Part shown: one piece after another, positions 44,691 through 52,801 of the stretch
Numbering within the stretch: the first letter of the stretch is position 1
How the letters are laid out: every line of letters starts with the position of its first letter
Assembly: GCA_002170395.1 (NCBI GenBank)
Contig: NHEJ01000007.1
Coordinates: 43,955 to 107,954, forward strand
Direction of reading: 5' to 3'
Length of the DNA: 64,000 bases
Source of the DNA: Betaproteobacteria bacterium TMED82
GTDB taxonomy: Bacteria; Pseudomonadota; Gammaproteobacteria; Burkholderiales; Burkholderiaceae_A
The notes under the pieces: generated by a model
Told to the model about the DNA's origin: nothing
The model's database searches: none
The model's input: the letters and a program-made list of their open reading frames with translations, nothing else
Translations under genes and position numbers: made by a program

Positions 44691-45794
44691 TTAAGCCTCT
44701 ACATCAACAACTGAGCCATGAGAGATGCCGGGACTTTTTTTTGTCTTGGTGGTATCAGTTTCATCACCAGGTCTATTCGTGTTGTAAATATCAAATGAAT
44801 TAATAGTCAATCCAGCATTGTGAAGAAGCTCATGAAGGGAGGAAATACTGTCTTTTGCTTTTAGGTACGTCTCCGATTGTGGAGCCCACATCTGCATTGA
44901 AAGTTTAATTCTCTGCTCTACTTTTGTTCGCAACCAAACTTCACCAACCAGATCATTTTTGGTGTGTAGATTAAAAATGTATGGGGGATCTTTTTGTTTA
45001 GAATTAGCAAGGGATCTAAAAAATGAAAACTTAACATCACCAAATTCTTTAAATGGTAACAAAAGAGAGAAACTGAGCTCCCTATTTTGAAGGTTTTGTT
45101 GAGTATCTAATTGTGCGGACTCTATATCTAGAATTGCCCGGTTAATATTACCGGAGTCAAGTCCCCTTTCTGAGAAAATCTTTGCTAATTGCTGAAGCAA
45201 AATCTTTTGATTCAAAGCGTTTATTGGCTTTCTTTTCGCAAGCTGTGATTCTGTAAGAAGGCCAAAATTAACAATCATATTTCTGATATCACTTGGACTA
45301 ATATTTTGAAGACTTTTCCTGAGACCGAGTATTCTAGAAATTAGATCTGTTAAACCGCTAACATTTCTAAAACCCCCCAGAAAACCGTTAGCGTTAAGTA
45401 TTTGAGATAAATTCGCAAATCCTGATGAATGTAAGAGTAGGTTCATGAGGTGAGGTGATATCGGCGTAAATCCACCTTGTAGTGTAGGAGACTGAACGGA
45501 CTGACCAGTAGATAATGCAGTGGGGGTTAAGAAAGCTACCCCATTATTTGATATCGACACTCTTGCCTGAAATTTGGAAGAGTCGCTAAGTTGAGCATTT
45601 TTTCCAAGTTCAATTTCTTTACCTCCGATTAACAATTTAGTCTGATCTGCCCTATTTTCAATTACAGCTTGAATTATTTGTCCATCTTTAAGGCCCATAG
45701 CTCTAGCCTCGGGAGCAGCGATCTTAAGTGTTCCCTCTAGAAAAATTGGGTTTATTTTAGAAACAGCATTGACTAAATCGGCGGTAACAATCAT
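44691..45794 (-). CDS. Second FliK-like hook-length-control family protein
   Basis: The 367-residue protein begins with a beta-rich segment (LKIAAPEARAMGLKDGQIIQAVIE) and a Gln/Leu-rich middle. It ends in a FliK-C-like domain (FSLLLPFKEFGDVKF, LHTKNDLVGEVWLRTKVEQRIKL, then a helix and SFDIYNTN). It has no signal peptide. It is separate from the canonical FliK at the other end of the flagellar region and immediately precedes the free FlhB C-domain gene, which suggests that the two act together on export switching. Assignment rests on domain pattern and context. Confidence 0.75.
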   Translation of the reverse strand: MIVTADLVNAVSKINPIFLEGTLKIAAPEARAMGLKDGQIIQAVIENRADQTKLLIGGKEIELGKNAQLSDSSKFQARVSISNNGVAFLTPTALSTGQSVQSPTLQGGFTPISPHLMNLLLHSSGFANLSQILNANGFLGGFRNVSGLTDLISRILGLRKSLQNISPSDIRNMIVNFGLLTESQLAKRKPINALNQKILLQQLAKIFSERGLDSGNINRAILDIESAQLDTQQNLQNRELSFSLLLPFKEFGDVKFSFFRSLANSKQKDPPYIFNLHTKNDLVGEVWLRTKVEQRIKLSMQMWAPQSETYLKAKDSISSLHELLHNAGLTINSFDIYNTNRPGDETDTTKTKKSPGISHGSVVDVEA

Positions 45795-45868
45795 CTGGGT
45801 AAGAACTCATTATGCTATTGATCACGTACATAATACACACAGTAAGATGATAACTGTAATAAAAGCTT

Positions 45869-46498
45869 TTATGGAAACCTAACCCAACCAGCATGAGGGT
45901 CTTTAGGACTAGAATTAGATTTAGTCCGACTTGGGCTATTAGTAGCATTATTTGGCATTCCCGCACTAGGACCCCTTAGTTGACTCAACGAAGGAATGTT
46001 TAAAACTGCTCCGGCTTGCATTGAGGTAGGTTTTCCAGTGGGGAAGGCGTGCTTGTTTAAGCTTATAATCTGATTCCTTACTGATTTTATTTTGAACGGA
46101 ATTGCACTCATGGTTGCTCTAATAATTTGATCTAACGTATCTCCTTTTTTTACTAGGTAAACGACTACCGCGCTTGGTCTATTTATAGAGGAACCTGAAA
46201 ACTGAGATATGGGTGCCACAACGCCAACGTTTTGGCTAGAAGATTGACCAACTGGTATACCTCCTTCAATGAGTGTTTTCATGGCATTTATTGCCTGTGG
46301 GTCTGATAGCTGTTTGTTATTACTCCCTTCAAGAGGGCTCAGCGCAGAGGGTCTTTTACTTGTGTCGATTGAGGTAGCAGCAGGATAGCTCGGCAAAGTT
46401 TCTGCCAAAGAAATCGGAGTAACAAAAAATATCAGACTAACTAGTAAAAATGATGATTTTCTTAGAGTTTTTTTTGAATAATTCTTGTTTTTCTTCAT
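45869..46498 (-). CDS. Secreted LysM-domain protein (FimV-like)
   Basis: The 209-residue protein has a cleavable signal peptide (KSSFLLVSLIFFVTPISLAE) and a Pro/Ser-rich linker. A FimV-type LysM module follows near residues 108-172 (VVYLVKKGDTLDQIIRATM, then AGAVLNIPSLSQLRG). A disordered basic tail ends it. It should bind peptidoglycan in the periplasm. Within the FlgP-FlgT operon it may help anchor the periplasmic flagellar rings or localise them at the pole, as FimV-type proteins do. This role is inferred from the operon. Confidence 0.8.
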   Translation of the reverse strand: MKKNKNYSKKTLRKSSFLLVSLIFFVTPISLAETLPSYPAATSIDTSKRPSALSPLEGSNNKQLSDPQAINAMKTLIEGGIPVGQSSSQNVGVVAPISQFSGSSINRPSAVVVYLVKKGDTLDQIIRATMSAIPFKIKSVRNQIISLNKHAFPTGKPTSMQAGAVLNIPSLSQLRGPSAGMPNNATNSPSRTKSNSSPKDPHAGWVRFP

Positions 46499-46533
46499 GA
46501 CTTAATCTCCGGTTTTAACTCCGCCATTATATT

Positions 46534-47814
46534 TTAAAATGGAACGACCGACATTGTCGACCTGGAATTCTTTGATAATGGTCCGAGGTCTGGCCCTGCC
46601 AGCTTTACAGCTAAGGCCCGATTAGGAGTTACAGATTTGATCTCTATCAAAGCGATTTTTTCACTAGCTGACTCTTCTAAAATTCTGGTTGGTATTAAGT
46701 CAGTATCAGTTAACAATAATTGGTCACCGATTCTTAAGCCTCGCTTTTCGCCAGCTTTGATGGATATCTCGTCCTTTCTGATCTCAGTTATAGGGAAAGT
46801 GATTTGTCGGCATTTGAAAGATTCTTCAGTCTTTTTTATTAATTCTGAGATGCCAAAAGTTAATTCTCTTTCAAATTTTTTCGAAAAAGCCTTTTGTGAA
46901 GGCACCCTAAATTTACCTATCATACTAGCTTCATGCACTGCATATGCAATTTGAGCTAAACCACTTCTTGGTGCTTGTATGGGAGGATCAGCCCAAGGGC
47001 TAGGTAAATTGTAAGTAGATGAAGCAATAATTCCACCATTATTAAGATCAACAATGGACAGCAGTAATTTTAAGGTTACGTGGTTAGATTTTTTTTGGTA
47101 CGAAAAACTTTCCTGAGTTTGTAAAAAAATTCGAATCGAAAATTCGGGTTTCTCTATGGTTGATGCAGATAAATATCTTGAATATGAGGAGTTGTATTTT
47201 TTTGTTTGCTCAACAAAGATCCAGTTTTGACGAGTTTGTAAGCCTTCTTTGAAACTTACAGAAATTTTCTCATGTATTTTGTTAAGCTCTTGGTAAGGAA
47301 TATCAAAGCTAGACCTTCCTGTTGTTACTATGAGTTCGCTAATCCTAGCGTAGTTTGGGTTATAAAAATTACAAGAGTTTAATTCCTCTAGGGGCCTGAT
47401 ATTTTCAACATCAAAAAAATTATTATTTTCTAATCTGTTTTTTGTAATTCCTAAAGAAAATACTTCTGATGTGATATGAGTGTTCTCATGGAGAGCACCG
47501 CTTTTATCCAACCAAGCGCTGGATTTGACGCGAGCTCTCGCCTTAAGTGCTTCAGAAATTAATGATTCTCTGATTGTTTTTAATTTTTCCTCATAAGAAA
47601 GAGTATCCTGATCAAAATTCATTTTCTTTTTTTGATTAGCGGGTTCAGACCCACTATTTTGTTCGGCTGCATTAGTAACTTCCACTGGAGATGAACTTAA
47701 AGATTGTTGAGCGAACGAGAAAGTCGAGTTGAAGAGTGAGCCTACGAAAAAAACCGCGTAGCTTACGTAGGTGCAGATTTTAATCTGCACCTTTTCATTT
47801 AGAATCTTTTTCAT
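46534..47814 (-). CDS. flgT: FlgT-like flagellar H-ring protein
   Basis: The roughly 426-residue protein has a signal peptide (ending STFSFAQQ) and an N-terminal region with FlgT-N character (ARVKSSAWLDKSGALHENTH). The middle domain contains IFLQTQESFSYQKK and GGIIASSTYNLPSPW. A C-terminal SH3-like segment follows (ISIKAGEKRGLRIGDQLLLTDTD), as in FlgT. In Vibrio, FlgT builds the H ring needed for sodium-motor stator assembly and outer-membrane penetration. I use the ATG at 47814; a GTG at 47829 is possible. It follows flgP closely, as in vibrios. It is somewhat longer than the Vibrio protein, and the match is by layout rather than by strong motifs. Confidence 0.72.
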   Translation of the reverse strand: MKKILNEKVQIKICTYVSYAVFFVGSLFNSTFSFAQQSLSSSPVEVTNAAEQNSGSEPANQKKKMNFDQDTLSYEEKLKTIRESLISEALKARARVKSSAWLDKSGALHENTHITSEVFSLGITKNRLENNNFFDVENIRPLEELNSCNFYNPNYARISELIVTTGRSSFDIPYQELNKIHEKISVSFKEGLQTRQNWIFVEQTKKYNSSYSRYLSASTIEKPEFSIRIFLQTQESFSYQKKSNHVTLKLLLSIVDLNNGGIIASSTYNLPSPWADPPIQAPRSGLAQIAYAVHEASMIGKFRVPSQKAFSKKFERELTFGISELIKKTEESFKCRQITFPITEIRKDEISIKAGEKRGLRIGDQLLLTDTDLIPTRILEESASEKIALIEIKSVTPNRALAVKLAGPDLGPLSKNSRSTMSVVPF

Positions 47815-47838
47815 ACTATAATTCGCCACTTAATGTAA

Positions 47839-48669
47839 TTAATACGCAGAGGCTAATTGCTCAGCATAATATCTGCGCAAATCCTCAACTATCACTCCGG
47901 CCAACGATAATGTTGTCTCGTATGTATCGTCTCCAACCGGGTTTATACTTACTACTTTCGCACCATAAATGATTCCTTCGACTTTAGTTCTGAAAACATC
48001 GCTTTTGATTACCATGTCAGCAACCGTGGTTGTAGCATCAAGATACTGCCCAAAAACTTGTTCAGATAATCCTCTGTAAGCGTCTAACTTAGAAGCTCTT
48101 ATCGCTAATAATCTTTGTTGCGCTGGTATTGTGTGGTGCTGAATACTTATTACCGCATATCCAGTAGCGGTTATAGCAGCTCTTCTCTCGACCAAAGGTT
48201 GCATTAAACTCTCGCCTCTCATTGCGTCTGGGTCCACCATCCTATCCAGTTCAGCTTGAGATTCCAACTCAATCAACTTGTCATCGACGGCCTTTTCGGC
48301 AGCAGCTACCAATAAGCTTCTCTCTTTACTTGCTCTATCCGCCGCTCTCTCAGCTGCCTTTCGTTCCCCAACTGCCATATTTGCAGCTCTGTCGGCGGCT
48401 AATCGATCTCGTTTAGCTAAGGTTGCAGCTTTATCCGCCGCTAGTCTTTCAGCAACGGTTTTCTTGAGTGACAAATCCATTGAAGCTAACTTCACACTCT
48501 TACTTGTGGACGAAGTCTCAGAGGCTTCATGCTGTTTACGAAACTCTTGGTCAGCTAAAGATTGAGATTTTGGGATTGGAAGATGAGTATCTCCAATAAT
48601 TGGCATTCCAGAACAACCAATCAAAAAAACAGTAGAAGATATACAAATCAACGTCATTGGACTTTTCAT
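47839..48669 (-). CDS. flgP: FlgP-like outer-membrane lipoprotein with helical insertion
   Basis: The 276-residue protein has a lipoprotein signal (LIGC, Cys-19) and a C-terminal LPP20/FlgP domain (about 165-276: ATGYAVISIQHHTIPAQQRLLAIRASKLDAYR and the VVSINPVGDDTYETTLSL strand). In between, about 65-140, lies a highly charged Ala/Arg/Lys/Asp helix with repeats of the type (A/R)xAAxRxA that ordinary FlgP proteins of about 150-170 residues lack. FlgP forms basal disks or H-ring parts at the outer membrane. A sigma-28 type promoter precedes the gene, and GAGG lies before the ATG. It heads the operon flgP-flgT-LysM-fliK2-fhlB. Confidence 0.8.
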   Translation of the reverse strand: MKSPMTLICISSTVFLIGCSGMPIIGDTHLPIPKSQSLADQEFRKQHEASETSSTSKSVKLASMDLSLKKTVAERLAADKAATLAKRDRLAADRAANMAVGERKAAERAADRASKERSLLVAAAEKAVDDKLIELESQAELDRMVDPDAMRGESLMQPLVERRAAITATGYAVISIQHHTIPAQQRLLAIRASKLDAYRGLSEQVFGQYLDATTTVADMVIKSDVFRTKVEGIIYGAKVVSINPVGDDTYETTLSLAGVIVEDLRRYYAEQLASAY

Positions 48670-48707
48670 GATATAAACCTCGAATATTCAATTAACAGAT
48701 AGTTTTG

Positions 48708-48734
48708 AAATCGGCTTATTTTTATAACTCTTTA
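48708..48734 (-). promoter_or_regulatory. Sigma-28 (FliA) promoter of the flgP operon
   Basis: On the minus strand the sequence reads TAAAGAGT-N11-GCCGATTT, against the FliA consensus TAAAGTTT-N11-GCCGATAA: six of eight bases match in each box, with exact spacing. The -10 box lies 38 bases before the flgP start codon. Confidence 0.75.
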
Positions 48735-48853
48735 ATTTTTTTAGCTTTCACCCACTATTTTTTCTGATCAGATACTCCAAAGAATCCATTATAATTGAAA
48801 TAACAATGGAAAACTAAACGTTGAATCTTTGTATGATAATTCAGTAGCCAAGA

Positions 48854-49906
48854 ATGATTAATTCTGCCAGAATCCTCGGTACCTCTAAAGTAGTAAATGA
48901 TCTTATATCTCTCATCAAAATTATGGCGGCGTCAGATGCCACTGTTTTGATAAGTGGAGAAAGTGGCACTGGCAAGGAATTGATTGCCAAGAACTTACAT
49001 CTGCAATCAAAAAGATCTAAGCACAAATTTGTACCTGTTAATTGTGCAGCAATTCCTCGAGATTTGATTGAAAGTGAGTTATTTGGACATAGGAAAGGTT
49101 CTTTTACTGGAGCACTGAGTGACCGAATTGGGAGATTTGAGTTAGCTAACGGAGGAACTCTTTTTTTAGATGAGATTGGTGATTTACCCTCTGAGGTCCA
49201 AGTAAAATTGTTGAGAGTTATCCAGGAACGAGTTGTTGATCCTATAGGCTCACTAAAGCCTACTCCAATAGATGTAAGAATTATCTCTGCCACTCATAGA
49301 AATTTAGAAAAAGAAATAAAAACAGGAAGTTTTAGAGAAGACTTATATTATCGTTTAAATGTGCTGCCGATCTGTTCTCCACCACTAAGAGATAGATCAG
49401 AGGATATCGAACTTTTAATTGATCATTTTATTGCCTATGGTACAAAATCTCACGAAAAGGTTAAATTTGACGCTTGTTTGATACAAGCTTTCAAGAATTA
49501 TGAGTGGCCTGGAAATATTAGAGAACTTTCCAATATAGTTGCTAGGTTAGCTACCTTGTTTCCAGGAAGATTGCTCAAGTTAAACGATATCCCCAGTATT
49601 ATGCTTCCTTCAAAAATGCCACGTGAAGAAGGTTTAGCTTTTGAGAATTCTACAGATGAACATAACCCTGTCGAGGAAATAATTTCTCTAGCTCAGGGCA
49701 ATTCTGAAACGCATCACACAGAAAATATTTCCGATATTGAAGATAAGACACCGCTGAAGAGTAAATTAGCCGAATTTGAAAAGGTTTTGATAACTAAGGC
49801 ATTAAAACAATCTAATGGAAATGTTTCAAAAACAGCAAAACTGCTATGTGTCCAACGAACAACTCTAATTGAAAAAATCAACAAGTACTCTATTGATTCG
49901 TCCTAG
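48854..49906 (+). CDS. FleQ/FlrA-like sigma-54 activator lacking the N-terminal domain
   Basis: The 350-residue protein starts almost directly with the AAA+ domain. It has Walker A SGESGTGKE, sigma-54-contacting loop GSFTGA (usually GAFTGA), Walker B GGTLFLDEIGD, and sensor/arginine-finger segments FREDLYYRLNVLP and WPGNIREL. A Fis-type helix-turn-helix near the end (NGNVSKTAKLLCVQRTTLIEKINKYS) is strikingly like that of FleQ/FlrA. About 130 N-terminal residues of FleQ, including the LFRS c-di-GMP contact, are missing. A TAG lies in frame three codons before the ATG, so no longer form exists. It likely activates the GG-N10-GC promoters found here. Its 3' end overlaps the next gene tail to tail by 42 bases. 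Confidence 0.88.
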   Translation: MINSARILGTSKVVNDLISLIKIMAASDATVLISGESGTGKELIAKNLHLQSKRSKHKFVPVNCAAIPRDLIESELFGHRKGSFTGALSDRIGRFELANGGTLFLDEIGDLPSEVQVKLLRVIQERVVDPIGSLKPTPIDVRIISATHRNLEKEIKTGSFREDLYYRLNVLPICSPPLRDRSEDIELLIDHFIAYGTKSHEKVKFDACLIQAFKNYEWPGNIRELSNIVARLATLFPGRLLKLNDIPSIMLPSKMPREEGLAFENSTDEHNPVEEIISLAQGNSETHHTENISDIEDKTPLKSKLAEFEKVLITKALKQSNGNVSKTAKLLCVQRTTLIEKINKYSIDSS

Positions 49907-50452
49907 CATATTTATTTCCTGAGCATTTTCGTCTGACACTAGTAAAAAGGGAAGTTCGGCTCTTTTTCTTTGCCAACAGTAACCCTGGCTTTTATATGTG
50001 TAAAGTGAGCACGCTATTCGTTTTGAAAAAATATGCTCGTCTCGACTCCAATAATGACTAATTTCTAAATTTGGGAACACCCTTGTATCCAACGCAGGGT
50101 TGATGCAATCAAACCTTTGCAATTCTCGCATTTGCCAATAACCAGGTAGTCGCCATATTTTACCTGAGCTCTCTGAAAACTCACGAGCATAAGATTGAGC
50201 ATCTAACCAATTAAGCTTTAATGATTCCCCCTCACACTTTCCTTCATTAAAAACCTGACCCGCGTTACACCTATACCATGTGATCCTAGTTAACTTGTCA
50301 TATGCGACTGGAGATTCCTCTTTTATTAGAAATCTGTCTTGGGCACTATTTGCCAAAAACGAGGTGCAGTCAGGAGGTAGTTTTCTTAGGTCGCAGCTAA
50401 ATAAAGCCAACATAGATAATAAAAGTAAGGCAATTTTTGAAATTATTTTCAT
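49865..50452 (-). CDS. Small DUF1566-like lipoprotein
   Basis: The protein of about 195 residues has a lipoprotein-type signal (MKIISKIALLLLSMLALFSC, Cys-20). A Cys- and Trp-rich domain resembles DUF1566/Lcl (LTRITWYRC, LNWLDAQSYAREF, WRLPGYWQMRELQRFDCINP, HYWSRDEH). Six further cysteines could form disulfides in the periplasm. I start at the ATG at 50452, because the longer frame from a TTG at 50470 spoils the signal. The function is unknown. It lies between the FleQ-like gene and motA, reading away from motA, with its 3' end inside the regulator's coding sequence on the opposite strand. Confidence 0.7.
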   Translation of the reverse strand: MKIISKIALLLLSMLALFSCDLRKLPPDCTSFLANSAQDRFLIKEESPVAYDKLTRITWYRCNAGQVFNEGKCEGESLKLNWLDAQSYAREFSESSGKIWRLPGYWQMRELQRFDCINPALDTRVFPNLEISHYWSRDEHIFSKRIACSLYTYKSQGYCWQRKRAELPFLLVSDENAQEINMLGRINRVLVDFFN

Positions 50453-50573
50453 TCTAATGGTCCAAAACAATTCTGAAGTAGGGAAAATAGTAATGAAACT
50501 TCTACCCCATTATAGGATAGTGTTATCTTTTCAGCGGTTTTTTGTATAGATTTTATTAATCGTTTTTTCATAA

Positions 50574-50590
50574 TTGGAATAGTTTGTGCT
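50574..50590 (+). promoter_or_regulatory. Candidate sigma-54 promoter of motAB
   Basis: TTGGAATAGTTTGTGCT has the invariant GG and GC (50576-50577, 50588-50589) separated by ten bases. The bases around them match the consensus TGGCACG-N4-TTGC only partly. It lies about 57 bases before the motA ATG, a suitable distance. Confidence 0.5.
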
Positions 50591-50645
50591 TTATATGGTT
50601 AAATAGATATATTGATTTAGGTTAACTTGGAGGAAAGTTAGGTTT

Positions 50646-51407
50646 ATGGATATTGCGAGCGTAGTTGGACTTATAGCTGCTTTCGTTTTGATAGTTATGG
50701 CTATGGGAGATCCCTCAGTCTTTGTTGACGTTCCCTCTGTATTAATTGTAATTGGAGGTACGGCGGCAACGGTTTTAAACACTACAACCATTCCTGGTTT
50801 AATTGGAGCTATCAAAGTATTTTTGAAATCAATTCTTAACAGCACCGATCCTCCAGAAAAAATAATTGAGCAGTTAGTTGAACTTGGAACAATTGCCAAA
50901 AAGGATGGCTTTGTCGCTTTGGAGGGGCAAGAAATAAAAAACCCTTTCATGGCACGGGGTGTTCGAATGTTAGTTGATGGTACTGACCCTGTCTTGATTA
51001 AACAATCAATGGAAACTGAGATGGATCAAATCAAAAGTCGGCACCAAAGCGGAAATGATTTGTTAGGAAATGCTCAAGATCTGGCTCCAGCGATGGGTAT
51101 GATCGGGACTTTAGTGGGATTAGTCATTATGCTTGGCAATATGAGCGACCCCAAAGCTTTAGGACCGGCTATGGCAATTGCTATTCTCACAACCCTTTAC
51201 GGGGCGATAATTGCCAACGTAATTTTTATGCCAGCTAGGAAAAAGCTGGAGGCAGTAGATGCTGCCGAAAGGATAAATAATCAGATGATTACCGACGCGG
51301 TCTTATTTATTCAGTCTGGGGGCAATCCAAGGTTAATACCAGATCTGTTGATTGGTTTTATCATTCCCGGTAATCGAGCAAAAGTTCAGGCGGCAGTCGG
51401 AGGCTAA
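50646..51407 (+). CDS. motA: Flagellar stator protein MotA (PomA type)
   Basis: The 253-residue protein has four membrane segments. The N-terminus MDIASVVGLIAAFVLIVMAM and the VIGGTAATVLN segment are characteristic of PomA, the sodium-driven form. LAPAMGMIGTLVGLVIMLGNM and the last helix pair GPAMAIAILTTLYGAIIANV complete the pattern. A strong ggaggaaag lies 9 bases before the ATG. Together with MotB it forms the ion channel that drives the flagellar rotor. motB follows after 5 bases. The sodium assignment is by similarity only. Confidence 0.94.
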   Translation: MDIASVVGLIAAFVLIVMAMGDPSVFVDVPSVLIVIGGTAATVLNTTTIPGLIGAIKVFLKSILNSTDPPEKIIEQLVELGTIAKKDGFVALEGQEIKNPFMARGVRMLVDGTDPVLIKQSMETEMDQIKSRHQSGNDLLGNAQDLAPAMGMIGTLVGLVIMLGNMSDPKALGPAMAIAILTTLYGAIIANVIFMPARKKLEAVDAAERINNQMITDAVLFIQSGGNPRLIPDLLIGFIIPGNRAKVQAAVGG

Positions 51408-51412
51408 ACTAG

Positions 51413-52738
51413 ATGGCTACAACAGTTGAGGATTTAGAAGGAGAGAAGGGTAAGGGCGAAGGAGAAGCGTCTGAAGAAATTGAAGAAGCGTCTGAGAATG
51501 AAGAGGTAAAAGATGAAGCGGAAGAATTAAAGGACGAAAAGAAAGAGAAAGAGGATGAGGAAGAGCCTCCGCCGGAGAAAAAAGATCCTGAACCTGAATG
51601 CAAGTGTGATGAATGTCCAAAATGTGTTCAACTCGTGCCTGCTTGGATGCCTACCTTTGCAGATATGGCAACTCTCTTGATGGCTTTCTTTGTAATGATT
51701 TTATCTTTTGCTGAAATGAACGTACCGAAATTTAAGCAAATATCCGGCACTATGAAAAACTCTTTTGGGGTTCAAAGGTTAATCCCGACTGTTGAGCAGC
51801 CAAAAGCTACCAGTGTAATTGCCCAGAATTTTACGCCTGCAGTAGCTAGACCCACTGTTGTAGATACAGTTAGGCAAGAAACCACTGATGAAACAATGAA
51901 AGATGTTGAGTTAAAAACAGAGGATAAAACTTCAGATGCTGGTGAGACAGGGGAGCAAGTTCCTCCAAAACCGTCCAGCCCGGAGACAGTTGCCGAAGCC
52001 GAGAAAGTTCAGGAGGCCCTCGCTGAAGAAATAGCGAAAGGTCAGGTTGAGGTTTCCACAGATGGTGAGAAGGTTGTTGTTGAACTTAAGGAGTCAATTG
52101 ATTCAAAAAGTTCTTCTGATGGAGGGGGCGGCGCTGGTGAAAAGGGACAACAAAGGGCGGGAGTTGTAAGCCAGGAATCAATTGAGCTATTTGCAAAAAT
52201 AGCCGATGTTCAATCGACAGTCACCAAACCCATAGAAGCGAGACAAGCTTCAACCGGTCCAATCGGAGAGTCGGCAGCGGTAAATGATGAGGAGATTGAT
52301 GCTAGGTTGGCGCAGATAAAAAATGACTTATCTAAAGAAATCTCCGAGGGGAAAGCGGAAGTTTTTAGAGACGGAGATAATATTGTTGTTCGACTCGCAG
52401 AGCAGGGTTCTTTTGTTTCTGGTAAAGCTGACTTGCAGTCAGGGTTTCTTCCATTATTAGAAAAAGTTGGAAAAACTATTGCTACTGGTGAGGGTAATGT
52501 AAAGATAGAGGGTCACACTGATAACGTACCCGTAATTGAAAATCCTCGTTTTAAGTCTAATTGGGATTTGTCTGGTGCAAGAGCTGGCGCGGTAGCTGAC
52601 TATTTTATTAAAAAAGGAGGAGTTGATCCCGGGAGAATAAATGTATCCGGACATGCAGATACCAAGCCCGTGGGATCAAACGATACTGCTGCTAATCGGG
52701 CAAAAAATAGACGGATCGAAGTAATTGTAAGTGGATAA
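51413..52738 (+). CDS. motB: Flagellar stator protein MotB (PomB type) with acidic N-terminal extension
   Basis: The 441 residues comprise four parts. First is a very acidic cytoplasmic tail (1-62). Second is a four-cysteine cluster, C-x-C-x2-C-x2-C (Cys-63, 65, 68, 71). Third is the membrane segment WMPTFADMATLLMAFFVMIL with the ion-binding Asp-84. Last comes a long linker and the OmpA-type peptidoglycan-binding domain (GHTDNVPV, NWDLSGARAGAV, NRAKNRRIEV). PomB and MotB are usually about 300-350 residues. The extra length comes from the tail and from a duplicated strand unit: about 197-226 (EEIAKGQVEVSTDGEKVVVE) resembles 299-328 (KEISEGKAEVFRDGDNIVVR). It is co-transcribed with motA and converges on the next gene. 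Confidence 0.94.
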   Translation: MATTVEDLEGEKGKGEGEASEEIEEASENEEVKDEAEELKDEKKEKEDEEEPPPEKKDPEPECKCDECPKCVQLVPAWMPTFADMATLLMAFFVMILSFAEMNVPKFKQISGTMKNSFGVQRLIPTVEQPKATSVIAQNFTPAVARPTVVDTVRQETTDETMKDVELKTEDKTSDAGETGEQVPPKPSSPETVAEAEKVQEALAEEIAKGQVEVSTDGEKVVVELKESIDSKSSSDGGGGAGEKGQQRAGVVSQESIELFAKIADVQSTVTKPIEARQASTGPIGESAAVNDEEIDARLAQIKNDLSKEISEGKAEVFRDGDNIVVRLAEQGSFVSGKADLQSGFLPLLEKVGKTIATGEGNVKIEGHTDNVPVIENPRFKSNWDLSGARAGAVADYFIKKGGVDPGRINVSGHADTKPVGSNDTAANRAKNRRIEVIVSG

Positions 52739-52801
52739 AGTCTTTTTACTTGATTTAAAAGTTCGGAATCATTTCGGTCTTTTAATAACCAAATTATCTA
52801 A

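Noticed and set aside
51409-51620. Serine-rich minus-strand frames opposite the start of motB
   Set aside because: They mirror the Glu/Lys-rich acidic tail of MotB (GAA/GAG read backwards as Ser/Phe/Leu codons) and have no start signals.
52739-52801. Hairpin between convergent motB and the coiled-coil gene
   Set aside because: TTAAAAG and CTTTTAA can pair, but the arms are A/T-only except one base pair and the loop is about 17 bases, too weak to call a terminator.
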